Assembly: GCA_021811615.1 (NCBI GenBank)
Contig: JAJZNW010000109.1
Coordinates: 1-64,000 of the forward strand
From: Bacteroidota bacterium
Lineage (GTDB): Bacteria > Bacteroidota > Ignavibacteria > Kryptoniales > JAKASW01
Reading direction: 5' to 3'
DNA length: 64,000 nucleotides
The notes under the pieces: model-generated
What the model saw: the letters and a program-made list of their open reading frames with translations, nothing else
What the model was told of the DNA's origin: nothing
Database searches by the model: none
Shown here: positions 26,632 to 35,257 of the stretch, one piece after another
Numbering within the stretch: position 1 is the stretch's first letter
Layout: each line of letters begins with the position of its first letter
Program-made: the position numbers and the translations under genes

Positions 26632-29600
26632 ATGTCGTGCATTGGTTACAGAGGTAGTATTCGCACGCTGCTTGTGGTCTGCGGAGTGTTTTTGCTGGGG
26701 CACCCGATATCGGCAAAAGCGAGCGGCATCGTCAAGGGCAGGATTCTCGACCGGGAAACCCGGGAGGCCTTACCGGGGGCAACGGTGCTCGTGAAAGGAA
26801 CAAACATAGGGGCGGCCTCAAACATTAACGGGGAATATACGATTCAGGCGGCACCTGGCGGCAAGCAGATTTTGAATGTGTCCTATGTCGGCTACGTGTC
26901 GAGGGCAATTGAGGTGGAAATTGTCGAAAACAAGGAGACCGTCGAAGATATTTTCCTGGAACCTACGGCGATAACGGGCAAGGCGGTTGTCGTCACCGCA
27001 CAGGCTCAGGGTCAACTGGGTGCAATCAACCAGCAGCTTTCGTCGAACACGATTGAGAATGTCGTGTCGAAAGCGCGCATTCAGGAGATGCCGGACGTGA
27101 ACGCGGCTGAGTCCGTCGGACGTCTGCCGGGGGTATCGATCGAGCGTTCGGGGGGCGAGGCGACGAAAATTGAGATTCGCGGGCTCGATCCGAAGTATAA
27201 TCTTATTACAGTTAACGGAGTTCAACTCCCGGCCACCGGCTCGATCGGTATACTGCCTAATGGCCAGACTGTGCGTTCCGGCGACCGGAGCGTTGATCTG
27301 TCTCTCATTCCATCGAACATGCTGGACGGCATTACGCTAAAGAAGGTAGTCACTGCGGATATGGACCCGGCTGTCTTGGGAGGCACTGTCGATCTTACTC
27401 TGAAAGAAGCTCCAGCCGGCCTCCAAGGCAATTTCTCCGCGCAGGGCGGTTACAACCAGCTTCAGAAATATTACGGCGACTATAATTTTCAGGGAAGTCT
27501 AAGCGACAGATTTTTCGACGATAAGCTTGGAATCATAGCAAGTCTCCACGCCGACAATTATGACCGCAGTTCCGATAAGTTCGGCGGACAAGGCTCCGGT
27601 GGTTACCAACAGCAGGTATATAATGGCGTGACGCAAGCCCAGATCCAGGAGCTGACACTTACCGAGTCGAAAGTCAACAGAAAGCGAGCGGGCGCCAGCC
27701 TGTTCCTCGATTATGTCATACCGAGCGGAAAGGTTACCGCAAACGGTTTCATCAATCAACTTTACACGACAGGACTCAATCGCATCAACGACATGTGGGT
27801 CCCAGGGGCCGGCTACAACAGCAACCGCGATTATTATACTACGGACCAGTACACGAGTACGACCAATATCTTCACCAGTTCCCTCGGTTTCAGGCAGGAC
27901 TTAGGATGGATCAGTTATGATGCATCTGTATCGAGATCCGGCACTGAGAACGATGAGCCCAACGATCGCCAATGGCAGTTCGTACAGGATCAGTTTGCAT
28001 TCAGCGATCACCTGGTTCTCTTCCCGGGCGAAAATCCCATCGCAATTGCGGACTCGGCCACAGTCTCCCCAAGCAGTACCAAGCTGGCTTTCATTTATGT
28101 CAATAGCTACAGGCTTGTCGAAAATCAGACCTCCGCGCAGGCGAACTTCAGAATCCCTTTCCGGGCCGGCGATTTGGTCAGCGGCTATATGAAATTCGGA
28201 GGAGTCGCCAGGTGGGTCGCGAGGAGGTCTGACCAGGGCCAGCAAGGTCAGAACGGAATAAACTACAGTACAGGACAGAACGCCACCATCAATTACATCG
28301 GAACGTTCAGCCAGAAGTTGTGGGGCATCAATGCTGATTCGATAAACGGCCAATTGGGGTGGCTCCCAATAACTCCCTTCCTGATTGATTATTCTCGATC
28401 CAATTTTTTGAACGGCGATTACAAGCTCGGTATGGTGATCAATCAAGGAATCATGAACCGGATCTCCGATTCGCTTATGGCCAACGGCCGCCCTCTCAAT
28501 ATCTGGCGGACTTATTACATAAACAGCTGGGGTTTCGATTACGACGGAATTGAAAACTATGGCGCCGGATATGTAATGGGGGAGTTTAATTTGGGCCGAT
28601 ATTTCACGTTGCTTCCGGGCATCCGGTATGAAAACGAGTACACATTGTACCATGGCCAGACGTTCGCGCAATATACCCAGAACAATCAGGAACTGAGACC
28701 GGTAATATGGATCCCGGATACAACGAGCCGCGCGAAATCTTTCTGGCTCCCCGACGTGAACCTGATAGTAAGGCCTACTGAGTGGCTGCAGGTCAAAATG
28801 GCTCGGACAGAAACGCTCGCGCGACCCGACTATATCGAATATGCCCCGATAACGTATATCGACGCTTTGGGTCAGAACCTGACCGCATCCAATACAGGTC
28901 TTCAGACGGCTCACGCCGTGAATTATGATCTTGCCGCATCGATCTACGGGAGCGCGATCGGCCTTTTCTCAGTGGACGGTTTCTACAAGAAGATCGATAA
29001 CCTCATCTTTTTTGCAACGTTTAAGGCGAATCCAGGTGTGACGATCCCGGATAGCGCAGGCCTGGCCATTCCACCTGGCTTTCTCACGACTAACCCGAGA
29101 ATAAGCACCTTCCTGAACAATCCGAATCCTGCCTATTACAGCGGATACTCGGTTGAATGGCAGACGAACTTCTGGTATTTGCCGAGCGTCCTTCACGGCC
29201 TTGTGCTGGATATTAACTACACTCACATCTTCTCTAAGATGAAGCTGCAGTATTATAAGAGTGTTTCACAGATAGGTACTTCCCCGACCGACCCGAGACC
29301 TCATCTTGTCTATTCGTACGTCGACACTTCTACCGAGACGCGAATGCCGGATCAGCCCTCACACATTTTTAACGTCACTCTCGGCTACGACCTGGAAGGA
29401 TTCTCAGCACGATTGTCCTATTTGTACCAGACCGATAAGCTGACTTCCATCGGTTACGATGCCAGCGGATATCCTAGTCCGGTGTTAAGCACGTATGCAG
29501 GCCCCTATGGACGATGGGATCTCACGCTCCAGCAGAAACTCGGGACGCACATTCAACTGTTTGCGAATTTCAACAACATTAACGCTCAGCCCGACAGGAG

Positions 29601-29685
29601 CCTCGTTGGAATGAATCCGAACGATCCGTCGTATATCGAGTACTACGGATTTACGATAGATCTCGGCTTTCGTTATACGCTATGA
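26632..29685 (+). CDS. TonB-dependent receptor with N-terminal regulatory-like domain (module 1)
   Basis: The 1017-residue protein has a signal peptide to about residue 30, a carboxypeptidase-regulatory-like domain (GIVKGRILDRETREALPGA onward, about 33-115), a plug domain and a C-terminal barrel. Plug signatures VVVTAQAQGQL, AAESVGRLPGVSIER and IEIRGLDPKYNLITVNGVQL fit the TonB-Xanth-Caul group (TIGR01782), often linked to carbohydrate uptake. It resembles the receptor at 35258 throughout the N-terminal domains. No SusD gene follows; instead a T9SS-sorted beta-helix protein begins 60 bases on. The ATG is preceded by GGGAGAAGC. The likely ligand is an oligosaccharide from the enzymes downstream, by inference. 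Confidence 0.93.
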   Translation: MSCIGYRGSIRTLLVVCGVFLLGHPISAKASGIVKGRILDRETREALPGATVLVKGTNIGAASNINGEYTIQAAPGGKQILNVSYVGYVSRAIEVEIVENKETVEDIFLEPTAITGKAVVVTAQAQGQLGAINQQLSSNTIENVVSKARIQEMPDVNAAESVGRLPGVSIERSGGEATKIEIRGLDPKYNLITVNGVQLPATGSIGILPNGQTVRSGDRSVDLSLIPSNMLDGITLKKVVTADMDPAVLGGTVDLTLKEAPAGLQGNFSAQGGYNQLQKYYGDYNFQGSLSDRFFDDKLGIIASLHADNYDRSSDKFGGQGSGGYQQQVYNGVTQAQIQELTLTESKVNRKRAGASLFLDYVIPSGKVTANGFINQLYTTGLNRINDMWVPGAGYNSNRDYYTTDQYTSTTNIFTSSLGFRQDLGWISYDASVSRSGTENDEPNDRQWQFVQDQFAFSDHLVLFPGENPIAIADSATVSPSSTKLAFIYVNSYRLVENQTSAQANFRIPFRAGDLVSGYMKFGGVARWVARRSDQGQQGQNGINYSTGQNATINYIGTFSQKLWGINADSINGQLGWLPITPFLIDYSRSNFLNGDYKLGMVINQGIMNRISDSLMANGRPLNIWRTYYINSWGFDYDGIENYGAGYVMGEFNLGRYFTLLPGIRYENEYTLYHGQTFAQYTQNNQELRPVIWIPDTTSRAKSFWLPDVNLIVRPTEWLQVKMARTETLARPDYIEYAPITYIDALGQNLTASNTGLQTAHAVNYDLAASIYGSAIGLFSVDGFYKKIDNLIFFATFKANPGVTIPDSAGLAIPPGFLTTNPRISTFLNNPNPAYYSGYSVEWQTNFWYLPSVLHGLVLDINYTHIFSKMKLQYYKSVSQIGTSPTDPRPHLVYSYVDTSTETRMPDQPSHIFNVTLGYDLEGFSARLSYLYQTDKLTSIGYDASGYPSPVLSTYAGPYGRWDLTLQQKLGTHIQLFANFNNINAQPDRSLVGMNPNDPSYIEYYGFTIDLGFRYTL

Positions 29686-29744
29686 TATGGCTGTATGCAG
29701 GGCCAACTAATGTCAAAAAAAAACAAAAGAACTGGAGGAACGGT

Positions 29745-32369
29745 ATGAAGCTATTTTACAAAGTCATGCTCACGGCTTTCGCCATGGGTATTGCTTTCCT
29801 TTGGGTACCGAATGCACGCGCTCAGGGAGATACGCTTGTGGTCCCCTGGTCGGATTCTCAAGGGAATCTTGCTGTGGATACGCTTTACAATACCATCATG
29901 GGAGACACGCTTTCTAACGGTACGAGGAAGAATCTCAACCGTGTGTATCTCCTGCAAAAAGGCGGAGAATATTGGAATGATCTTACGATCAAGAATCAGG
30001 ACAGGTTCGGAAATTCTTTTGCACTTCGCCTGGTCGGCGAGACGCCTGATCCAACCAAAGTTCTTGGCAACCCTCCGACGCTGCAATTGCTTTCGACCAA
30101 CGGGCAGACGCACATCCTGCAGGGATACGGTGATGTCTACTTCAAGAATCTCTATATCATCGAATGCGACGAAGTGGGAAATCAATCGAAATATTACCAG
30201 ACGATAGAATTTGATGCGGGTAATACTCACTGCGTATTCGACAGCTGCATTTTTGAACGAGCCAACTTTGCCACGGTAGCATACACGACAAAGAACAACG
30301 ATATCACCTTTACCAATTGCGTGTTCCGTAATCTCGTCGAATACCCGATGACGCAGGAATGGACAGGACGCGGAATTTCGTGCTGGGCTGATCAGGACAG
30401 CGTTATCGTTGAGAACTGCACTTTCTTCAATGTCGGCATGTGTGCTCTTCAGATCGAGGGCGGCGCAGCAAAATATGTCCGCTTCAATCACAATACGCTG
30501 GTAGATGTCGGACACGGCATCAACAGCGGCTATAGCGGACCATGGTGGCGTGAGGCTTATTTCACGAACAACCTTTTCATCAACCAGTATTGGCATGGTG
30601 AGAGCAATCTTGAATATTCACTAGTTCTCAATCCGTCCCGTTATTGGGGTCCGTTGTCCGGTATGTTTACTATCGGGCCTTTGCCGGCACAGTACGGTGC
30701 AGACCTGGGGCGCAGAATTGCTTTTTCGTACAACGCGGGTTACCTCGCATCGTACTTCACCAGCCATTACGGTGACTCCGTGCGTGCACAACCCTTCACG
30801 AATGCATACACGGACTCTTTCTTCAACGCATACAGTCCCGCGAATGGCGGCCAAATGGTCAACTTAAACAACGTCACGCTCGGCGCTTACCCGCAGTTCC
30901 CGGCCGCTGTAGTCGATTCGCTCAATGCGCTTGCGCCGGTCCAGTGGACAAGCATAGTGGACGTGAGGGATGCAATAGCTAATCCTCCGTCGTATTTCTA
31001 TGACTACAACCCGGTGACCGCCACTGTGTTTACCAATCCGACGTGGCCTCTACCGGAAAGCTTCACCTATTCCGATGCATCGCTCATGAGCGGAAAGACG
31101 AGCGACAACCTCCCTCTGGGCGACCTGAGGTGGTTCCCGAGTTCGCTTTCGACTTTCAATGCGAACAAAGCACAGTATGTCAAGGGAGTTGAAACGATAC
31201 CAGGCAAGCAGTTTTACTTCAATGTCGATACGCTCGCGGAGGCTGAGGCCGGCACTGTGGGCGGCACAGCCGTCAAGAAGGCGACACCCGGTCTGACTTA
31301 CTACACTCAATCTAACGGCGCCGGAACAATTACCTGGACATTCACCGCCACGACTGCCGGGCAGTATGATACAAAATGGTACGTCAATGAAACGGGGCGC
31401 GGTCAGAGCGGTCCATGCCTCGCGATTGACGGGCAGCAATTCGTCGACAAAGCCCACGGCTGGGGCCAATTTGTGCTTGATTCGCTTTCCGGGCCTGCCA
31501 AGGGTCTGTCCAAGACAAACTGGATTTGGATGCCTGTTGTCGCCGATTCAATGGAACTCTCGTCTCCCGGGCCATTCGGAAATCCGGCCACGAGTCTGTT
31601 CACCTTCGCGGCGGGAAGTCAGCATACCATCGGCGTGATGGGAGGCGGCTGGGGAACTGTCCAGTTTGCGGAAGTCGATATTGTTGTCCATGGAGGAACA
31701 GATACCCTGAAGTTGAAGGCACCTGATGCAGTTACCACTCTCGTTACTCCGGGAGCCGTCGGAGTCAGTTGGGTTGCCTCAGGCTTCAAGTTTGATTCGC
31801 TCGGTTCCGCCGGTACGATAACCTGGTCACTGAACGCATCGAATGCGGGGAGTTATGCGATCAGCGTGAATTACCAGAATACCGGCGCAAACACGACGGC
31901 ACAAATCAAAGTGGACAACGGAACTCCTATCAGCGTTGATCTTCCGTCAAACAGCGATGGGCTCGGCCATGGCGTCCTCTCGAGCGTTGTGCCGCTTACT
32001 GCCGGTAGTCATACAATTGTCCTTTCTGGAGGCGGAGCAAACATCGACTTCATCCAGCTACAGGAAAAAGTGACCGGGATAAGACAGACATCCGTAGAGA
32101 TACCCGGCAAATTCGCGCTTGAACAGAACTTCCCCAATCCATTCAACCCGACTACTACGATAAACTACTCGATACCGAAGAGAAGCAATGTGACCTTGGA
32201 AGTGTACAACGTATTGGGACAGAAGGTCATGACACTCTTCACCGGTGTCCAGGCTGCAGGCTCGTACCAGTGTAACTTCGAAGCGGCCAGGTTTGCCAGT
32301 GGTGTGTATTTCTACCGGCTGCAGGCGGGAAGTTATTCTGTGGTTAAGAAGATGATGTTGCTTAAATAG
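29745..32369 (+). CDS. T9SS-sorted parallel beta-helix protein with two CBM-like domains (module 1)
   Basis: I start this 874-residue protein at the ATG at 29745, six bases after GGAGG; the frame is open upstream but without a signal. A signal peptide ends at about residue 27. Short repeats such as FTNCVFRN, VENCTFFN, FNHNTLV and FTNNLFINQ mark a right-handed beta-helix (about 90-300). Two beta-sandwich domains follow: one opening AEAEAG (about 500-640), CBM6/35-like, and another (about 660-775) ending in IDFIQLQE. The last 80 residues, FALEQNFPNPFNPTTTINYS to VVKKMMLLK, are a type A T9SS sorting tail, so the protein is exported and fixed at the cell surface. No pectate-lyase catalytic set was seen; a glycan-binding partner for the receptor is my inference. 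Confidence 0.88.
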   Translation: MKLFYKVMLTAFAMGIAFLWVPNARAQGDTLVVPWSDSQGNLAVDTLYNTIMGDTLSNGTRKNLNRVYLLQKGGEYWNDLTIKNQDRFGNSFALRLVGETPDPTKVLGNPPTLQLLSTNGQTHILQGYGDVYFKNLYIIECDEVGNQSKYYQTIEFDAGNTHCVFDSCIFERANFATVAYTTKNNDITFTNCVFRNLVEYPMTQEWTGRGISCWADQDSVIVENCTFFNVGMCALQIEGGAAKYVRFNHNTLVDVGHGINSGYSGPWWREAYFTNNLFINQYWHGESNLEYSLVLNPSRYWGPLSGMFTIGPLPAQYGADLGRRIAFSYNAGYLASYFTSHYGDSVRAQPFTNAYTDSFFNAYSPANGGQMVNLNNVTLGAYPQFPAAVVDSLNALAPVQWTSIVDVRDAIANPPSYFYDYNPVTATVFTNPTWPLPESFTYSDASLMSGKTSDNLPLGDLRWFPSSLSTFNANKAQYVKGVETIPGKQFYFNVDTLAEAEAGTVGGTAVKKATPGLTYYTQSNGAGTITWTFTATTAGQYDTKWYVNETGRGQSGPCLAIDGQQFVDKAHGWGQFVLDSLSGPAKGLSKTNWIWMPVVADSMELSSPGPFGNPATSLFTFAAGSQHTIGVMGGGWGTVQFAEVDIVVHGGTDTLKLKAPDAVTTLVTPGAVGVSWVASGFKFDSLGSAGTITWSLNASNAGSYAISVNYQNTGANTTAQIKVDNGTPISVDLPSNSDGLGHGVLSSVVPLTAGSHTIVLSGGGANIDFIQLQEKVTGIRQTSVEIPGKFALEQNFPNPFNPTTTINYSIPKRSNVTLEVYNVLGQKVMTLFTGVQAAGSYQCNFEAARFASGVYFYRLQAGSYSVVKKMMLLK

Positions 32370-32426
32370 TACCAAACGAACAGCCGCCAGACTGCTGTTA
32401 GAGCTGGCTGCCAATTTGTGAATCCG

Positions 32427-32455
32427 GGGCCGGGATGGTAAATGCCTCCCGGCCC
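32427..32455 (+). other. GC-rich hairpin after the first beta-helix gene
   Basis: GGGCCGGGA (32427-32435) and TCCCGGCCC (32447-32455) form a perfect 9-bp stem with an 11-base loop, 57 bases after the stop. No T run follows, so it may stabilise the mRNA end or act as a partial terminator. Confidence 0.5.
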
Positions 32456-32520
32456 ATATAAGCTGATCAAGATACACACGAACGATTAGCGGACGAATAA
32501 CTTAACGGACAAGAAGCACT

Positions 32521-34221
32521 ATGTGGAGTCGATTGATATCTCTCAGGGGCCGATCGCCGTGGTCAACACCAACCGGGAACATCACGTTAAATATTCTCGC
32601 CATGATGTTTTCTTTTTTTCTACCCTTTTCATCTGCCTGGTCCAAGACCATTGTGAGCGGGAAAATAACTGGAACCCGCGGAGAACAGATTCCTTTGGCG
32701 ATTGTATTCATCGGCGTGCCGGATCATCTGCAACCGGAGCGCCGAGTCAAGGCGGGGAGGAACGGCGCCTACGAAGTTGCTATCGAAACTAAAGGCGTTA
32801 AGTTGCTTCGCTTCACGGGAGCTCTTCATAAGGACTATACGATAGCCGTCTACGTGGACGAGCCTAAGACGATTCATCTCGATGTCAGGCTTCAGACATA
32901 CGATTACGGTGGAGACTTTGATGGGATGAAGGTTTTGGGTAGTTTCAACGATTGGTACCCACCGTCGGCTGTTTCACTCCAGAAGCAACTTGATGGTACG
33001 TACGCAGCTGACATCAGGAGTGAAGTTAAAAAAATAACCTATCGGTTGATAGGAGTCCCCGGCGGCGGCTTGGCCGGTACCGGGGCAGATCGATTTGTGT
33101 ATGTGCAATCGCAAGGCTATGCGGCTGTCGCGGTCCCGAGCCGTGGAATTGCTCGCATAGTTTTCGACCCCCGGAGACTTGTGAACCCTGGTGAACTCGC
33201 CGGTTGCGCATTCGGAGCTGACGATTCGGTGGAATCGAGATTTACGCGCGTGTATGATGAAGTTAGGTTGTGGAACAGTGCGTACGCCAGTTACCTAATA
33301 AAGTCTGTCAGCGATCGAAGATCCGGTCTGAAACAAGAGCCTTTTGATTTCGAAAGCATCCTTTCAAATCTCGAACGACAGATGCGGTCCGAGCCGAACA
33401 ATATCGTGCGGGCGGAATTGCATCTGGCGTATTTTGAAGTTCTCATGAAGGGAAAAATGGCAGACTCGCTGAGTGCAAGGGCATTACTGCAGGAGGTACA
33501 TCCGGGGTCTGTCGTCTGGTCGCTTTCACCAGGCATGATTTCGTCTGCTCTTGATGTCGCACAATATGATGACAGGATGAGAAATGACTACGTCGCAAAT
33601 ATGATCCATGATAATCCGAGCGTCGAAACGGTCGTGAGGGTCTTGTCCTATGAATTCCTTAGGAGCCTTTACGGTGGCGACAAGGAATCAGCTTTGCGCT
33701 CCTATGACATCGTGGTAAACCAATATGGAGAGACCCCTGGAGCAGAAGAAGTTGCACGCTACCATAATGTGAGCGCGGTCGATATCGGAAAAACAGCGCC
33801 TCTATTCTCCGTGAGTTCGATGCGGGATTCGAGCGTTGTTCTCACGCAGAAAAACTTTAAAGGCAAATATCTCCTGATCGACTTCTGGGCAACGTGGAGC
33901 AAGTCTTCTGTGGATGAGATGAAATACTTGGCAAAAGCGTACCGTGAATTCGGCGGGAACACTTTTGAGATACTGAGTATGTCTCTGGACAGCTCACGAA
34001 AAGCGGTGGACGATTCCTATTCGTTCAAATATGTGATGAAGTGGGTAAACGCTTTTGTACTCGGCGGAGTCGAGAGCAAAATCTGCAGAGACTATGAAGT
34101 CTTTGCAATCCCCAAGCCGATTCTGATCGATCCTCAGGGAAGAATTGTGGCAGTTGGCCTGGAGTTGCGCGGGGAACGATTGAGGAAGACACTCGCGAGA
34201 TTTCTCGATAAACGACATTAG
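32521..34221 (+). CDS. secreted regulatory-like/CBM48-like/thioredoxin-fold protein lacking CxxC (module 1)
   Basis: The 566-residue protein has an N-terminal hydrophobic export segment (about residues 22-41), then a carboxypeptidase-regulatory-like domain starting TIVSGKITGTRGEQIPLA, then a glycogen-binding (CBM48/E-set) domain with KVLGSFNDWYPPS. An alpha-helical region precedes a C-terminal TlpA/AhpC-like thioredoxin fold (about 425-560). There the active site is LIDFWATWSKSSVDE: serines at 460 and 463 replace both cysteines, so disulfide chemistry is not possible. The cis-proline loop IPKPILIDPQGRIV is kept. A paralogue of identical design lies at 40847. A role in sugar binding within the receptor module is inferred. 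Confidence 0.78.
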   Translation: MWSRLISLRGRSPWSTPTGNITLNILAMMFSFFLPFSSAWSKTIVSGKITGTRGEQIPLAIVFIGVPDHLQPERRVKAGRNGAYEVAIETKGVKLLRFTGALHKDYTIAVYVDEPKTIHLDVRLQTYDYGGDFDGMKVLGSFNDWYPPSAVSLQKQLDGTYAADIRSEVKKITYRLIGVPGGGLAGTGADRFVYVQSQGYAAVAVPSRGIARIVFDPRRLVNPGELAGCAFGADDSVESRFTRVYDEVRLWNSAYASYLIKSVSDRRSGLKQEPFDFESILSNLERQMRSEPNNIVRAELHLAYFEVLMKGKMADSLSARALLQEVHPGSVVWSLSPGMISSALDVAQYDDRMRNDYVANMIHDNPSVETVVRVLSYEFLRSLYGGDKESALRSYDIVVNQYGETPGAEEVARYHNVSAVDIGKTAPLFSVSSMRDSSVVLTQKNFKGKYLLIDFWATWSKSSVDEMKYLAKAYREFGGNTFEILSMSLDSSRKAVDDSYSFKYVMKWVNAFVLGGVESKICRDYEVFAIPKPILIDPQGRIVAVGLELRGERLRKTLARFLDKRH

Positions 34222-34236
34222 ACAAACGGGCACAGA

Positions 34237-34308
34237 CTAATCCAAACCGGCCAGTCTCTTCTCGGTAAGGAGCTGGAGAAAACTCTGGCCAGGTACCTGA
34301 AAGACTGA
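34237..34308 (+). pseudogene. remnant of a third thioredoxin-fold paralogue C-terminus
   Basis: Translated to its TGA, this piece reads LIQTGQSLLGKELEKTLARY and three more residues, LKD. It matches the end of the gene just upstream (the GERLRKTLARFLDK segment) in order and stop position. Only the last two dozen codons survive, 15 bases after that gene's stop. Confidence 0.6.
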
Positions 34309-34509
34309 GCTCCCGGCGGCCGGAGAATCATGGGCTGTACCATCTTCCTGGATGCGGCCCGGTTCGCGCGGCGAGTGATAAGCTGGCTTGGACGGATGGT
34401 GTGGCTTTCACACCGCTGATGGAAGGGGCCCATACCTGCACCTCTCCTCGGCGGCCGAATGGCAGCGCGCATTAATCGCCCTCCCCAGCTTCTTTTCTTT
34501 GCAGAGAGC

Positions 34510-34538
34510 TTGACATTTTGCCGGGCATCTCCTATAAT
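34510..34538 (+). promoter_or_regulatory. perfect sigma-70 consensus promoter
   Basis: TTGACA (34510-34515), a 17-base spacer and TATAAT (34533-34538) match the housekeeping consensus exactly. Transcription should start near 34545 and run to the ORF at 34621 and the second receptor at 35258. Confidence 0.75.
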
Positions 34539-34620
34539 TTGCACACAGAGAGAGTTCCAAAGTTCTTTACATTTCGCGGTCAACGAAGCACAATTACTTT
34601 CATGAAAGAGGGAGAAGCAC

Positions 34621-35121
34621 ATGCAAGTTTTTTGGTACCGCAATTTTTCTGTAGCCCGGGAAAAAGACCGATGCGGGCTCGACATCTCTAACCGAAGGAC
34701 GGCGGATGAAGGCCGCACCTACGATAGCCTGGAGATGCGATCGAGCGAAAGCACCTTGTCTCATCCCGCCCCCGGCCAGTATTCCGGGAAACGGATCGAC
34801 GGGCGAAATTTGGGATTATTTAGTTGGCGTTTTTTCAGTAGCCTCGCACAAAGCGTACTTTCAACATCAACGATAAGCAAATCTGTCACGCTCAGTGGAA
34901 ACCAAACCCACGCCAGCGTGAAGGAAAAATCGGATAGCACAGACCTGACTTACCGTAGTTTTGCTCGAATCTACGGATTCATTCAACGCACGGGGACTTT
35001 TTCCGGTAGACCAACCAAAGGGTTTCGATTGAAGCCAAGGTTAGTAGGGTCATTCAATAGTGACGCTGGTCTCTGCGAAAAGCCGAGCTTCTGTTACGCA
35101 TACTCCACTCGAAGACCTTAA
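34621..35121 (+). CDS. uncertain 166-residue ORF before the second receptor
   Basis: The ATG is preceded by GGAGAAGCAC, nearly the same signal used by the TonB receptor genes, and a consensus promoter lies about 80 bases upstream. The product (MQVFWYRNFSVAREK onward) has no signal peptide, no membrane segment and no family I recognise. Codon choice is mixed. It could be a real short gene, or a receptor gene start whose body has decayed, leaving a translated or untranslated leader for the receptor at 35258. Confidence 0.3.
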   Translation: MQVFWYRNFSVAREKDRCGLDISNRRTADEGRTYDSLEMRSSESTLSHPAPGQYSGKRIDGRNLGLFSWRFFSSLAQSVLSTSTISKSVTLSGNQTHASVKEKSDSTDLTYRSFARIYGFIQRTGTFSGRPTKGFRLKPRLVGSFNSDAGLCEKPSFCYAYSTRRP

Positions 35122-35257
35122 GTAATTCTGGAGCCTGCCTTCATTTTCGCATGATCCGGAGTCATGATCCGGCGCGGCGAATTGAAGATGCTCGCGTATG
35201 AAGCGTTCGAGAAGTCTCCAATAGACCGGATCTGTTTTAAAAAATAGGGAGAAGCTA

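Larger units (their letters stand above)
34222..35257 (+). other. 1-kb region between the two receptor modules
   Basis: This stretch holds a remnant of a thioredoxin-fold gene (34237-34308), a perfect sigma-70 promoter (34510-34538) and an uncertain ORF (34621-35121), each listed. A small hairpin, GGTGTG/CACACC, lies at 34398-34414. CATGATCCGG is repeated at 35150 and 35163 (13-bp period). The rest looks like decayed duplicated DNA. Confidence 0.5.

Noticed and set aside
27901-28914. 337-codon minus-strand frame inside the first receptor gene
   Set aside because: Antisense to a clear receptor barrel; the openness follows from codon bias.
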